From assembly GCF_003609775.1 (NCBI RefSeq), contig NZ_AP018050.1:1-64000 (forward strand): a stretch of 64,000 nucleotides of DNA, in the 5' to 3' direction. Shown in pieces: positions 7,368-15,776 of this stretch. The translations under genes were made by a program, and so were the position numbers. The stretch is from Prevotella melaninogenica. GTDB taxonomy: Bacteria > Bacteroidota > Bacteroidia > Bacteroidales > Bacteroidaceae. Under the pieces are notes generated by a model. It was not told the DNA's origin. It did not search any database and saw nothing but the letters and a program-made list of their open reading frames with translations. How positions within the stretch are numbered: position 1 is the stretch's first letter; the number at the start of each line of letters is the position of its first letter.

Positions 7368-9542
7368 TTAACCTACTAAGCTTAACATTAAGAAGCAATC
7401 AATTTCCGAGATGCTATACATTGTCAATGTATCTGCATCACTACGGAACTCTTCCAATAATTGCTCCCTACTCTTTCCACTCTTTACCATCCATTCTCGA
7501 AACAGCTCAACAGCACGTTGAACGTTGCCCATAGCCCACTGACAATAACCAGCATTCAGATAATCCTCATGCGCTGGAGTTGCTGCAAGAAGGGTGTCAT
7601 ATAGCTGTGAAGCCTTATCAAGGCTATTATCCGACAGCATTGCCCATGCAAGAACACGCTTCACATTCATGTCTTCTGGGTATTGATAGTCAAGACGGAA
7701 CAACTCTTCACGCACCTCGCTCGTCCTACCTAACTTCAATAGTGCAACACAACGATTCATGGTGTAATTCTTATGACCAGGTTCTAATTTCAGCAACTCG
7801 GTATACACCTCTTCTGCTGTCTTATAATCCTCTGCATCAAGTGCTGCTCTCGCTTTTCCTTTCAGTGCCCATTGGTTATCAGGCTCAGCCTTCAACGCAT
7901 AATCAAAGAACTGATAAGCAAATTCAGCCTTACCCATATTGATATTTGTATAACCCATTAAGATAGCATATCGTGGGTCTGCACTTTGGAAAGTAGTCAA
8001 AAGTTCTGCAAGTTCCGTCATCTGCTGATGCTTATACAAATGTGAAGCCAAACGCAACTTGACATCATCCAGTCCTGTACCCATAAAGGATTTATACGTA
8101 AAAAAGAAGGTGTCAGCAACAAAGTCTCCATTACCATTATCCTCAAATGGATTAATAAAATCATTAGCTGTATGATAAAGGCGGAAGAAACGATATAAGT
8201 CTTGTAAGTAGGTACGCCGAATACTGATAGCATCTTCCGTATCATCACTTTCTGCCAACGGACCTAACATAGCGTCAGAGCCAATTGCATCTTTAATATC
8301 AGCAGGTAACTGATTGATAATTTGTTCTAAAGCAAAAGCAAAAGAGTATCTATCCGACTCACAGAAATTACTTCTTTCCATGAGTGTATTCAAGAACTTC
8401 GTGTCGCCTAATTTATTTATAACAGAGCGTAAAGCAGGGTGATCTAAGTAGAATGGAGTAAACCAATTCACCATATCATTGAAGAAAGGAAACCGCTTCA
8501 TCTGACTGAAACCACCAAAATAGATATCAGAACCTTGCTTCTGCATATCCATCATCTTACGTACTTTCTCTTCTAACTGCTCCATGCGCTTCTCATCTGC
8601 ATCTTGGTGAAGAATGCTCTCTATCGCATCTTCTTCCTTTTCCATAATTCCAAGTCGACCAATTGTCAGATTAGAGTTACGCATGATATCAGGCATAATA
8701 TCACGTTGAATCTTGTCATTATCCTTCTCAGCATCCTTGCTATAGAAGAACTGAATCTGTAAAGTCAGTAATTCACGAGTGATGGCAGGGTTTTCACAGA
8801 GTTCACGTATCATCGCATCCTGCTCTGGGAAGATGTCCATTCCTTCGAAGACTGCTAACACCCAGCCCACCAATGCACGCTGTCTTACATGCTCGTCTGT
8901 AGCCTGCTGATATACATTGACAAGTGTTTTGAATTTATTAATATCAAACTGATTCATTGCGCCAAGGCTAATAGCGCTTACAATAACTTGCTGATCAGTT
9001 GACATAACAGTAGGAGAAAGGAGTAACTCTGTATAGAATTTACAATCATCATCCGTCCACTGGCACGATGTCCATAAGGCACTGAAAAGACGATTAATAA
9101 ACGTTTGGTGGCGTTCATATAGTTCCTTACTTTTCTGCTCTCTCATTTCTTCTGGTTGAAGTGAGAGCATAGCGATGTCTGAAACAAATGATTCTAACAC
9201 CGTACGAACGAAGTCATGGCTGGTATTCAGGTGGTCAATTACCCTAAAAGAGTTAACGTATGCACTAACATTCTTGCATCGCCAACTGATTTCAAGGTCA
9301 GCAGCAACTCGGTAAAGTCGCTGCAACAATGTATTGTAGAGTGACTCACGATGACTATCTGAAAAGCCCCTTCCCATATAGTCTACCATCAACTGATAAT
9401 CAGTTTTGATAGCTTCAAACTCACTGTGACCCATGAGTGATGGACGCTGAACATAAAGTTGCTCTAACACCTCAATAGCATTACTCAACCTTCTGTCCAT
9501 CAAACAGTTTATAGCCTTGCTAAGAATCTCTTCTACATTCAC
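7368..9542 (-). CDS. Tetratricopeptide-repeat protein
   Basis: This 724-residue protein has no signal peptide and is predicted helical throughout. TPR motifs are clear in the C-terminal third, roughly residues 500-690: for example AEFAYQFFDYALKAEPDNQWALKGKARAALDAEDYKTAEE and the following repeats with conserved W/L-G-Y-A-F-A-P spacing. The N-terminal two thirds are helical without a family I recognise. TPR arrays bind partner proteins, so it is probably a cytoplasmic scaffold. It is 34 bp downstream of the solute-binding lipoprotein gene and likely forms an operon with it, though a shared job is not evident. Confidence 0.78.
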   Translation of the reverse strand: MNVEEILSKAINCLMDRRLSNAIEVLEQLYVQRPSLMGHSEFEAIKTDYQLMVDYMGRGFSDSHRESLYNTLLQRLYRVAADLEISWRCKNVSAYVNSFRVIDHLNTSHDFVRTVLESFVSDIAMLSLQPEEMREQKSKELYERHQTFINRLFSALWTSCQWTDDDCKFYTELLLSPTVMSTDQQVIVSAISLGAMNQFDINKFKTLVNVYQQATDEHVRQRALVGWVLAVFEGMDIFPEQDAMIRELCENPAITRELLTLQIQFFYSKDAEKDNDKIQRDIMPDIMRNSNLTIGRLGIMEKEEDAIESILHQDADEKRMEQLEEKVRKMMDMQKQGSDIYFGGFSQMKRFPFFNDMVNWFTPFYLDHPALRSVINKLGDTKFLNTLMERSNFCESDRYSFAFALEQIINQLPADIKDAIGSDAMLGPLAESDDTEDAISIRRTYLQDLYRFFRLYHTANDFINPFEDNGNGDFVADTFFFTYKSFMGTGLDDVKLRLASHLYKHQQMTELAELLTTFQSADPRYAILMGYTNINMGKAEFAYQFFDYALKAEPDNQWALKGKARAALDAEDYKTAEEVYTELLKLEPGHKNYTMNRCVALLKLGRTSEVREELFRLDYQYPEDMNVKRVLAWAMLSDNSLDKASQLYDTLLAATPAHEDYLNAGYCQWAMGNVQRAVELFREWMVKSGKSREQLLEEFRSDADTLTMYSISEIDCFLMLSLVG

Positions 9543-9576
9543 AGCCCTACTCCTTTATTTAATTACTATTCAATTC

Positions 9577-10497
9577 TTATTTATTAACCTTACCGCCACT
9601 AAGATAGTTGCGAGCCATGAGCAAGTTTGCCTTACGTGGTGGTCCAATCTTCGTATATTTAATATCAGGTAGTGCTCGCACGACAGCTTCATCAACCTTC
9701 ATATACTTCTGAATCAAGGCAGAATAATACTTCACACCGTTCTTATTGATTTGCTCTACAGCCTTATCATAAGCCTCTGCAAAGGCGGCTTCTTCATCTT
9801 GACGACGTACTTTATCCATAATAGCCACCACGCCAAGGTGTACACCCGCATCTTCCGAGTTAAAGAGTGAATTATTATTTGCCGACAAAGCCTTTGTTGC
9901 CTGCGGTTCAGAAAACCAATAAGCATCTATCTCATGGTTCTGCAACATAGCAAGTCTCACCAATACATCGTTAATCTGTACACGGAAAACTTGATACTTA
10001 GGCTTAGCCTTCTTCACCGCCATATCAGTCAGAAGGTCTGTTCCAGAATAACGAGTCATAGCAACAATCTTATCACTAAGGTCAGAGAGTTGCTTTAACT
10101 TCGAATCCTTGTCAGCAATCAGTTGCCATTTAAGATTCGTATCTGTCAGATAGTGCATCAGCACCTTGTTTCTATGCTTCAATCTTTCTGTACGGATAAG
10201 GTCACTGAATGCAGCTTGTACACTTCCTCCTATCATAGCCGTATCACAATCCATCTGTGCATTAAACCTACAAAGTCTAATGTCAACCTTAGCTGTATCA
10301 TATAATAAGCTATCCTTCAAAAGATACGCCGGCAGGCAATCCATTGTAGGCATCACAGCTATTTTATAAGCTTTCTGATAAGCTGCACGCTCTGCCAACT
10401 TCTGTGCCTGACGTTCAGCTTGCAGTTCTTTGTCGCTCTTACCACAGCCAACAAACGCAAGCACAGCCAGTATGAGCAAGTAATTAATACGTTTCAT
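9577..10497 (-). CDS. Substrate-binding lipoprotein (NMT1/THI5-like)
   Basis: This 306-residue lipoprotein has a lipobox AFVGC with Cys18 as the lipidation site. Residues ~45-290 resemble periplasmic binding proteins of the SsuA/NMT1 type: an opening beta strand (IAVMPTMDCLPAYLLKD), a central IGGSVQAAFSDLIRTE loop and a C-terminal helical part. Members usually deliver small organic molecules (sulfonates, thiamine precursors) to an ABC transporter. No permease or ATPase gene is adjacent, so the ligand is unknown and the protein may work alone or with a distant transporter. The gene starts 63 bp from the divergent radA. Confidence 0.7.
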   Translation of the reverse strand: MKRINYLLILAVLAFVGCGKSDKELQAERQAQKLAERAAYQKAYKIAVMPTMDCLPAYLLKDSLLYDTAKVDIRLCRFNAQMDCDTAMIGGSVQAAFSDLIRTERLKHRNKVLMHYLTDTNLKWQLIADKDSKLKQLSDLSDKIVAMTRYSGTDLLTDMAVKKAKPKYQVFRVQINDVLVRLAMLQNHEIDAYWFSEPQATKALSANNNSLFNSEDAGVHLGVVAIMDKVRRQDEEAAFAEAYDKAVEQINKNGVKYYSALIQKYMKVDEAVVRALPDIKYTKIGPPRKANLLMARNYLSGGKVNK

Positions 10498-10522
10498 ATA
10501 GTTGCAAAATTAAGAATAAATT

Positions 10523-10552
10523 TTGTAACTAAGAAAAATCTTATTACTTTTG
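10523..10552 (+). promoter_or_regulatory. radA promoter
   Basis: TTG at 10523-10525, a 19-nt spacer and TACTTTTG at 10545-10552. The radA ATG follows 8 nt later, so the leader is only a few nucleotides long. Confidence 0.65.
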
Positions 10553-10560
10553 TCTTACTT

Positions 10561-11961
10561 ATGGCAAAGGACAAGATAGCTTTCGTCTGCAGTAATTGTG
10601 GACAGGAAAGTACAAAATGGATTGGTAAATGCCCCAACTGTGGGCAGTGGAACACATTCAAGGAGTTCCGTATCGCTGCTGACACGGGGTCACAGGCTGC
10701 ACGCAATGCCGCAACAACATTGCGCAATGCGGCTTCTGGCGGCTCTGTTTCGGCTTTGGCAAACAAGCCACAGCGTCTCCGTGACATCTCATCTCATGAT
10801 GATCCACGTATAGACATGCACGATAGTGAACTTAACCGCGTGTTAGGTGGCGGTTTAGTACCGGGTAGTATTGTACTACTTGGTGGCGAACCGGGCATCG
10901 GTAAGAGTACGCTGACATTGCAAACGATTCTCCACATGACGCAACGTGTACTCTATGTCAGCGGTGAGGAAAGTCCTCATCAGATAAAAATGCGTGCCGA
11001 ACGAATTTCAAAAGATATTTCAGAGAACATCATTATCTTGTCGGAAACATCCTTGGAACATATCTTTGAGCACATCCGTGACGTACAACCAGAACTTATT
11101 GTTATCGACTCTATCCAAACAATCTCAACGGAAGACGTTGACAGCAGCCCTGGTAGTATCACTCAAGTGCGTGAATGTGCATCTGCCCTCCTACGCTTTG
11201 CCAAGACAAGTGGCGTTCCTGTGATTCTCATTGGTCATATCAATAAAGAAGGAAGTATTGCCGGACCAAAAATATTAGAGCATATTGTTGACACCGTGAT
11301 TCAATTTGAAGGCGACCAACATTATATGTATCGAATCCTCCGAAGCATTAAGAACCGCTTTGGTTCTACGTCAGAACTCGGCATTTATGAGATGGAACAG
11401 CAAGGACTTCGCGAGGTTAGCAACCCTTCTGAACTTCTCCTTACAGAAGACCATGAGGGACTTTCTGGTGTTGCTATCTCAAGTACTATAGAGGGTGCAC
11501 GCCCTTTCCTTGTCGAAACACAAGCACTTGTGTCATCAGCTGCTTATGGAACTCCACAGCGTTCTGCCACAGGCTTCGACCAACGGCGCCTTAACATGCT
11601 CCTCGCTGTATTAGAGAAGCGTGTCGGTTTTAAACTGATGCAAAAGGATGTCTTCCTAAACATTGCTGGCGGTCTGCGTGTGACAGACATGGCAATGGAC
11701 CTCAGTGTTATTGCTGCCGTACTCTCATCAAATGTTGACACACCAATAGAACAAGGTTGGTGTATGTGTGGCGAGGTTGGACTGAGTGGCGAGGTACGCC
11801 CTATCAGCCGTATTGAGCAGCGCATTGCAGAAGCAGAGAAATTAGGTTTTAGCCACATCATTATCCCTAAGTATAACCTTTCTGGACTTACAGGTAAGTA
11901 CAATATACAACTTCATCCCGTAAGAAAGGTTGAAGAAGCACTTAGAGCATTGTTTGGATAA
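10561..11961 (+). CDS. radA: DNA repair protein RadA
   Basis: RadA (Sms) is a RecA-like ATPase and hexameric helicase that drives branch migration during recombinational repair. The 466-residue product has the full layout: an N-terminal C4 zinc finger (Cys10, 13, 24, 27), a Walker A motif GEPGIGKST near residue 108, the RadA-specific KNRFG motif, and a C-terminal Lon-protease-like domain with no sign of truncation. The ATG at 10561 is chosen over upstream in-frame codons because MAKDKIAFVC is the usual family start and because the promoter lies between them. It is divergent from the lipoprotein gene. Confidence 0.97.
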   Translation: MAKDKIAFVCSNCGQESTKWIGKCPNCGQWNTFKEFRIAADTGSQAARNAATTLRNAASGGSVSALANKPQRLRDISSHDDPRIDMHDSELNRVLGGGLVPGSIVLLGGEPGIGKSTLTLQTILHMTQRVLYVSGEESPHQIKMRAERISKDISENIIILSETSLEHIFEHIRDVQPELIVIDSIQTISTEDVDSSPGSITQVRECASALLRFAKTSGVPVILIGHINKEGSIAGPKILEHIVDTVIQFEGDQHYMYRILRSIKNRFGSTSELGIYEMEQQGLREVSNPSELLLTEDHEGLSGVAISSTIEGARPFLVETQALVSSAAYGTPQRSATGFDQRRLNMLLAVLEKRVGFKLMQKDVFLNIAGGLRVTDMAMDLSVIAAVLSSNVDTPIEQGWCMCGEVGLSGEVRPISRIEQRIAEAEKLGFSHIIIPKYNLSGLTGKYNIQLHPVRKVEEALRALFG

Positions 11962-12047
11962 AACAGTGATGATGACTTTGAGGCAAACACTCAAAACACT
12001 CTACACCTCGTTTTTGTAATAAAAATTCAGTACCCAATACTCTAAGT

Positions 12048-12150
12048 GGTGCTTAATTGGAGTTGAATTAAGGCTTAATTGGCTTTCAAAAGATGCCCTT
12101 TTGAAGTCTAACTAACGCCCTTTTGAAGTCCAACTAAGCACCTCTTCGAA
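12048..12150 (-). repeat. Dispersed intergenic repeat, family 1 copy A
   Basis: Read on the minus strand it carries the family core GCTTAGTTGGACTTCAAAAG then GGGCGTTAGTTAG and GGGCATCTTTTG. The ends form an inverted repeat, GGTGCTTAATTGG with CCAACTAAGCACC. Other copies lie at 18841, 26119 and 56203. Confidence 0.8.
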
Positions 12151-12324
12151 TAGATACTTATAACTCCTTTATAACAAAAGAGTTACAAAGGCGTTCGAAA
12201 TGACATCTTTTGGCTATTTTTTAAGTAAAAAACAAGGGAGTAATGTAAAGATAATTCAGCATGCAATAAATGTAAATTAAGGGCTATATAAAGAATAAAA
12301 CCATCCGAACAGATACAAACGAAG

Positions 12325-12365
12325 AAAGGCAGTAGCTAACGGGATAAACCATTGCTACTGCCTTT
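12325..12365 (-). terminator. ribH terminator
   Basis: AAAGGCAGTAGC at 12325-12336 pairs perfectly with GCTACTGCCTTT at 12354-12365, just past the ribH stop on the minus strand. Confidence 0.8.
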
Positions 12366-12390
12366 AATATTTTCTTTTTAAACTATCGCT

Positions 12391-12867
12391 TTAGAACTTA
12401 GCCATCTTAATAGCATCTATCGCACATTCGTCACCCTTGTTTCCAAGTCTGCCACCGCTGCGATCCTTAGCCTGCTGTAGGTCGTCTGTTGTGAGAAGAC
12501 CATAGATAACAGGAATGTTCTGCGATGCATTAAGGTGAGCAATACCGTATGTAACACCCTCACAGATATAGTCAAAGTGAGGTGTTTCACCGCGAATAAC
12601 ACTTCCAAGAATGATAACAGCATCAAAACCGTCGTTCTTGGTCATCATCTGTGCACCATAAATAAGTTCAAAGCTACCAGGAACAGTCTTAATATGAATA
12701 TTCTCTGGGATAGCACCATGCTTCTCGAGTGTCTTTACAGCACCATCAAGCAAAGCACCAGTAATCTCCGGATTCCACTCAGCTACAACAATACCAAAAC
12801 ACATGTTACTTGCGTCTGGTACGCTCTGTGCATCGTAGTCGGATAAATGATGAAGTTCTGTTGCCAT
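12391..12867 (-). CDS. ribH: 6,7-dimethyl-8-ribityllumazine synthase
   Basis: RibH joins 5-amino-6-ribitylamino-uracil and dihydroxybutanone phosphate to form lumazine, the penultimate step of riboflavin synthesis, in a large icosahedral or pentameric cytoplasmic complex. The 158-residue product matches the family length. Visible landmarks are AEWNPEIT near residue 30, VPGSFELI near 62, [16 protein letters not shown] with the catalytic His97, and GLLTTDD near 125. It lies 6 bp downstream of a TPR membrane protein gene and is probably co-transcribed with it. No other rib genes are in the window. Confidence 0.95.
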   Translation of the reverse strand: MATELHHLSDYDAQSVPDASNMCFGIVVAEWNPEITGALLDGAVKTLEKHGAIPENIHIKTVPGSFELIYGAQMMTKNDGFDAVIILGSVIRGETPHFDYICEGVTYGIAHLNASQNIPVIYGLLTTDDLQQAKDRSGGRLGNKGDECAIDAIKMAKF

Positions 12868-12873
12868 GGTTGC

Positions 12874-13548
12874 TTAGTTAGAAGCACGCTCAATGTACTT
12901 GTCAATATCCTGATAGATAGGAGAGTTGACGTATGTCTTCTTGATATCCTTGTAGATTTCAAGTGCCTCAGCCTTCTTGCCTTCGCTCTCGAGGAGGATA
13001 CCTGCCTTGCGCAATGCTAAAGGAGCGATGCTGAGGTTAGTGTTATCAGCAGCCTCAGAGTTAGCCATCTTAGCAGCCTTCTTGAAGCAGTCAACAGCCT
13101 TAGCGTTCTGGTTGTTGTTTGCATAGATGTCACCGAGTGCCATCTGAGAAGCTGGACTAATCATCTGGTCGCTGCCAGTGCTGAACTTCTCTGCATTCTC
13201 CAAAGCCTTTGCCCAGTTTGGCTTAGCCTGATGTGCATAGCAAAGCGCAACATAAAGGTTTGCGAGATTACCAGCATCTGTGCTGCTGTAGTCGCTCTGA
13301 ACCTTCTGGAAACCAGCAAGAGCTTGATCATACTGCTGATTATTGAAGAGTGTCTGACTCTTAGCCAACTCAGTGCTTGCCTCTGCCTCACGTGGAGCAG
13401 AAACATAGTTTTTGTAAAGGATAACGCCAGCAATAGCTACTACAATAGCAACGATAGCGATAAGCAAAGGCTTCTTGTACTTTAAGAACGTAGCCTCAGA
13501 ATTGTTAAGGGTATCTTCGTATGTACCCTGTTCTTTGTTGTTTACCAT
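12874..13548 (-). CDS. TPR protein with N-terminal membrane anchor
   Basis: This 224-residue protein has a short cytoplasmic N-terminus, one membrane helix at about residues 28-48 (LLIAIVAIVVAIAGVILY) and a soluble domain of TPR-like helices, residues ~60-220. The design resembles YfgM/TPR_21 ancillary proteins that sit near the Sec translocon and assist exported proteins, but the same shape occurs in unrelated proteins, so the role is only suggested. It is 6 bp upstream of ribH. A -7 box TAATTTTG lies on the minus strand at 13614-13607. Confidence 0.75.
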   Translation of the reverse strand: MVNNKEQGTYEDTLNNSEATFLKYKKPLLIAIVAIVVAIAGVILYKNYVSAPREAEASTELAKSQTLFNNQQYDQALAGFQKVQSDYSSTDAGNLANLYVALCYAHQAKPNWAKALENAEKFSTGSDQMISPASQMALGDIYANNNQNAKAVDCFKKAAKMANSEAADNTNLSIAPLALRKAGILLESEGKKAEALEIYKDIKKTYVNSPIYQDIDKYIERASN

Positions 13549-13606
13549 TTTTACGTTATGATGTTTTTATTTTATTCTAAACTGTAAGGGGTGCATTATA
13601 GCGGGA

Positions 13607-13614
13607 CAAAATTA
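13607..13614 (-). promoter_or_regulatory. -7 box for the TPR-ribH operon
   Basis: TAATTTTG on the minus strand is about 60 nt before the start codon at 13548. No good -33 element was seen. Confidence 0.4.
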
Positions 13615-13678
13615 ATCAAAAAGTCGCATATATTGAAATTTATCAACGACTTTTTTCTTTTATTGAACGAAAATGAGT

Positions 13679-13686
13679 TAACTTTG
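13679..13686 (+). promoter_or_regulatory. -7 box for the recF operon
   Basis: TAACTTTG at 13679-13686 points toward recF, about 165 nt upstream of its start. The -33 element is unclear. Confidence 0.45.
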
Positions 13687-13707
13687 CAAAGAATGAGAAG
13701 GAATAAT

Positions 13708-13785
13708 ATGGAGTTTAAAGGTTTATCAGATAAACTCGACATTTTATTCTCTGAACAGAGGATAAGCAGTGGCTTTATAATTTAA
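13708..13785 (+). CDS. Possible 25-codon leader gene upstream of recF
   Basis: A short frame starting MEFKGLSDKLDILFSEQ is preceded by a good purine-rich site, AGAAGGA, six nucleotides before the ATG. It lies between the -7 box at 13679 and recF at 13849. It could encode a small protein or a leader peptide, or be chance; there is no further support. Confidence 0.3.
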   Translation: MEFKGLSDKLDILFSEQRISSGFII

Positions 13786-13848
13786 ACATATACAAGAAAT
13801 ATTAATGCACACTCATTTCCTTAACATTCAAAGCTATAAATTAAGACA

Positions 13849-14955
13849 ATGCAATTAGAGAAACTATCCATTATAAACTATAAGAATATTCAGGCGGCAA
13901 CATTAGATTTGTCGGCTAAACTTAACTGTTTTATTGGACATAATGGTGAGGGAAAGACCAATCTGCTTGATGCGGTTTATTATCTTTCTTTCTGTAAGAG
14001 TGCTTTTAATCCAAAGGATTCGGAAGTGATGCGCCATGATGCAGACTATTTTGTACTGGAAGGAGACTACAGTACGGATGCTGGCGAGCACGAACAAGTT
14101 TACTGTGGAATGAAGCGTGGCTCAAAGAAGCATTTTAAGCGTAATAAGAAAGAGTATAAACGATTGTCACAGCACATTGGACTGGTGCCATTGATTTTTG
14201 TTTCTCCAGCTGATGCAACACTCATTGAAGGTGGAAGTGAGGAAAGAAGAAAGCTGATGGATGTGGTTATCTCACAATACGACACACCTTATATAGAATC
14301 ACTCAGCCGATATAATAAGGCTTTACAACAGCGTAATAGCTTGTTGAAGCAAGAGGAAGAACCAGATGTGACACTTCTGGAACTACTTGAAATGCAGATG
14401 GCAGAGCATGGCGAGGCTGTCTATAAAAAACGTGCTGCCTTCGTAGAGGAGCTAACACCTGTTTTTCAACGTATCTATCAGACTATCTGCAGTGAACGAG
14501 AGCAGGTTTCACTTGAGTATGTTTCGCATTGTCAGCGTGGTGACTTGTTAGACGTTATTCAGCGTGATCGAGCAAAAGACCGCATTATGGGTTATTCACT
14601 TCATGGCACGCACAAGGATGACTTAGTGATGAAACTTGGTGGCTATCCTATGAAAAGAGAAGGCAGCCAAGGACAAAATAAGACATACGTATTGGCTTTG
14701 AAGCTTGCACAGTTTGATTTCCTTAGACGTACAGCAGGAAATAACACTCCACTATTGTTACTTGACGATATCTTTGATAAGCTCGATAGTAGTCGCGTGG
14801 AACAAATTGTGCGCTTAGTATCAGGTGATGACTTCGGACAAATCTTCATAACAGATACCAACCGTGATCACTTAGACAAGATTTTACAAGGTAGTGGGTT
14901 CAGTTACAAGCTGTTCTCTGTGGAAGGTGGAGAAATCAATGAAAGAGAAGGATAA
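13849..14955 (+). CDS. recF: DNA replication and repair protein RecF
   Basis: RecF is an SMC-like ATPase that with RecO and RecR loads RecA at single-strand gaps. The 368-residue product has the normal length. The Walker A motif GHNGEGKT is at residues 30-37, a family-typical YLSFCKSAF segment follows, then the ABC signature-like GSQGQNKT region near 270 and Walker B LLLDDIFDKLD near 303. It is followed after 3 bp by a DciA-like gene, a common arrangement in bacteria. Upstream is a -7 box at 13679 and a possible 25-codon leader frame. Confidence 0.96.
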   Translation: MQLEKLSIINYKNIQAATLDLSAKLNCFIGHNGEGKTNLLDAVYYLSFCKSAFNPKDSEVMRHDADYFVLEGDYSTDAGEHEQVYCGMKRGSKKHFKRNKKEYKRLSQHIGLVPLIFVSPADATLIEGGSEERRKLMDVVISQYDTPYIESLSRYNKALQQRNSLLKQEEEPDVTLLELLEMQMAEHGEAVYKKRAAFVEELTPVFQRIYQTICSEREQVSLEYVSHCQRGDLLDVIQRDRAKDRIMGYSLHGTHKDDLVMKLGGYPMKREGSQGQNKTYVLALKLAQFDFLRRTAGNNTPLLLLDDIFDKLDSSRVEQIVRLVSGDDFGQIFITDTNRDHLDKILQGSGFSYKLFSVEGGEINEREG

Positions 14956-14958
14956 GAT

Positions 14959-15249
14959 ATGTTTAGAAGGAAAGTACAAGCATTAGACGATGTTCTCAAC
15001 CAGTTTCTGAGGCAGGAAGGCCTTGAGTCTCCCCTATTGCAGAAACGTATTATTGCTGCATGGGACACTGTGGCTGGTGAGACTATTGCTCGATACACAC
15101 AAGAGAAGTTTATCAAAAATCAAACTCTATTCGTAAAGATTATAAACCCAGCTTTACGTGCCAATCTCTGCATGATGCAATCAGACTTAGTCAAGAAACT
15201 TAATGCTGTAGTTGGTTCTATGGTTATTTCCGAAGTGAAAATCTACTAA
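14959..15249 (+). CDS. DUF721/DciA-like protein
   Basis: This 96-residue protein belongs to the DUF721 family, which includes DciA, the ancestral loader of the replicative helicase DnaB. The visible pattern is an N-terminal helix (LDDVLNQFLRQEGL), an AAWDTVAGETIARYTQ segment, then LFVKIINPALRANLCMMQSDLVKKLN, matching the core fold. It is a minimal-length member. Its place 3 bp after recF agrees with the replication/repair clustering of this family. Direct helicase loading is inferred from distant homologues. Confidence 0.85.
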   Translation: MFRRKVQALDDVLNQFLRQEGLESPLLQKRIIAAWDTVAGETIARYTQEKFIKNQTLFVKIINPALRANLCMMQSDLVKKLNAVVGSMVISEVKIY

Positions 15250-15407
15250 ATTATCCTTTCTATCATAGGATACAACAACCTTATATAGTCAAAGAAGTAA
15301 TGGGGTAATTACTTGTTATCATTCCTTTCTCTTTACAACTGTTTTCATTATTTGTAATTGATACAAATCAAGAAACACCCCTTTAAGGGAAATTTATGCG
15401 TAAATTA

Positions 15408-15439
15408 TTTGGTGTGTGCGCAAACAATGCTTACCTTTG
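15408..15439 (+). promoter_or_regulatory. Promoter of the candidate small RNA
   Basis: TTTG at 15408-15411, a 20-nt spacer and TACCTTTG at 15432-15439 form a perfect Bacteroidetes promoter. No coding frame follows. Confidence 0.7.
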
Positions 15440-15443
15440 CATC

Positions 15444-15710
15444 GTCAAAAGACAAATAATAGATTGTTTAGGTTAGTAGTAATAGATTTAGGTTTTTAGT
15501 TATTTAGTTTAAGGTAGAACAAAAGAGATTGTTCAAATAACACAAATAGGTTTTAGTTTAAGGTTATTAAAAAGGATTGATTAAGGGTAACAATGATGCA
15601 AGATGATTGGGGATTGCCGTGAGGCATGAACCAAAAATCAAGCATAAAACAGAAATTTCATACATGAAATAAAAAGAGCATGATAGGTTTCCTATCGTGC
15701 TCTTTAACTT
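15444..15710 (+). ncRNA. Candidate small RNA (unidentified)
   Basis: A promoter at 15408-15439 and a terminator at 15673-15705 bracket about 265 nt with no coding frame. The 5' half is built from repeated T/A-rich phrases related to TTTAGGTT and TAGTTTAAGG. The 3' half contains GATGATTGGGGATTGCCG with GAGGCATGAACC, which looks like conserved structured RNA. I associate this style with Bacteroidales-specific small RNAs, but I cannot assign it to a named family by eye. It could also be the leader of a lost gene. The neighbouring dapA is on the opposite strand and has its own terminator. Confidence 0.5.
15673..15705. terminator. Bidirectional terminator
   Basis: AAAGAGCA-T-GATAGG pairs with CCTATC-G-TGCTCTTT across a 3-nt loop, with A-rich and T-rich flanks. 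It ends the candidate small RNA. Confidence 0.8.
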
Positions 15711-15722
15711 TATACTCAATGT

Positions 15723-15747
15723 AAAAGGGCAGTCTCCTGCCCTTTTT
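15723..15747 (-). terminator. dapA terminator
   Basis: AAAAGGGCAG pairs with TGCCCTTTT around a small loop, about 30 bp past the dapA stop on the minus strand. Confidence 0.75.
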
Positions 15748-15776
15748 CTATATTACAATATTAAAACTTCTTAGTT

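Larger units (their letters stand above)
11962..12390. other. Intergenic region between radA and ribH
   Basis: No gene was seen between these convergent genes. It contains one copy of the ~100-bp dispersed repeat (12048-12150) and the ribH terminator (12325-12365). The rest is AT-rich. Confidence 0.6.
15250..15776. other. Intergenic region with candidate RNA gene
   Basis: No protein gene was seen. It contains a full promoter (15408-15439), a 270-nt transcribed-looking stretch and two terminators (15673-15705 and 15723-15747). Confidence 0.6.

Noticed and set aside
6935..7534. 199-codon frame on the plus strand
   Set aside because: It runs antisense across the AlkD-like and TPR genes, which have clear protein signatures; composition is not protein-like.
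12048..12150. Possible CRISPR array in the repeat-rich gap after radA
   Set aside because: Sub-repeats are irregular and there are no evenly spaced identical repeats with unique spacers; it is a copy of the dispersed family 1 element.
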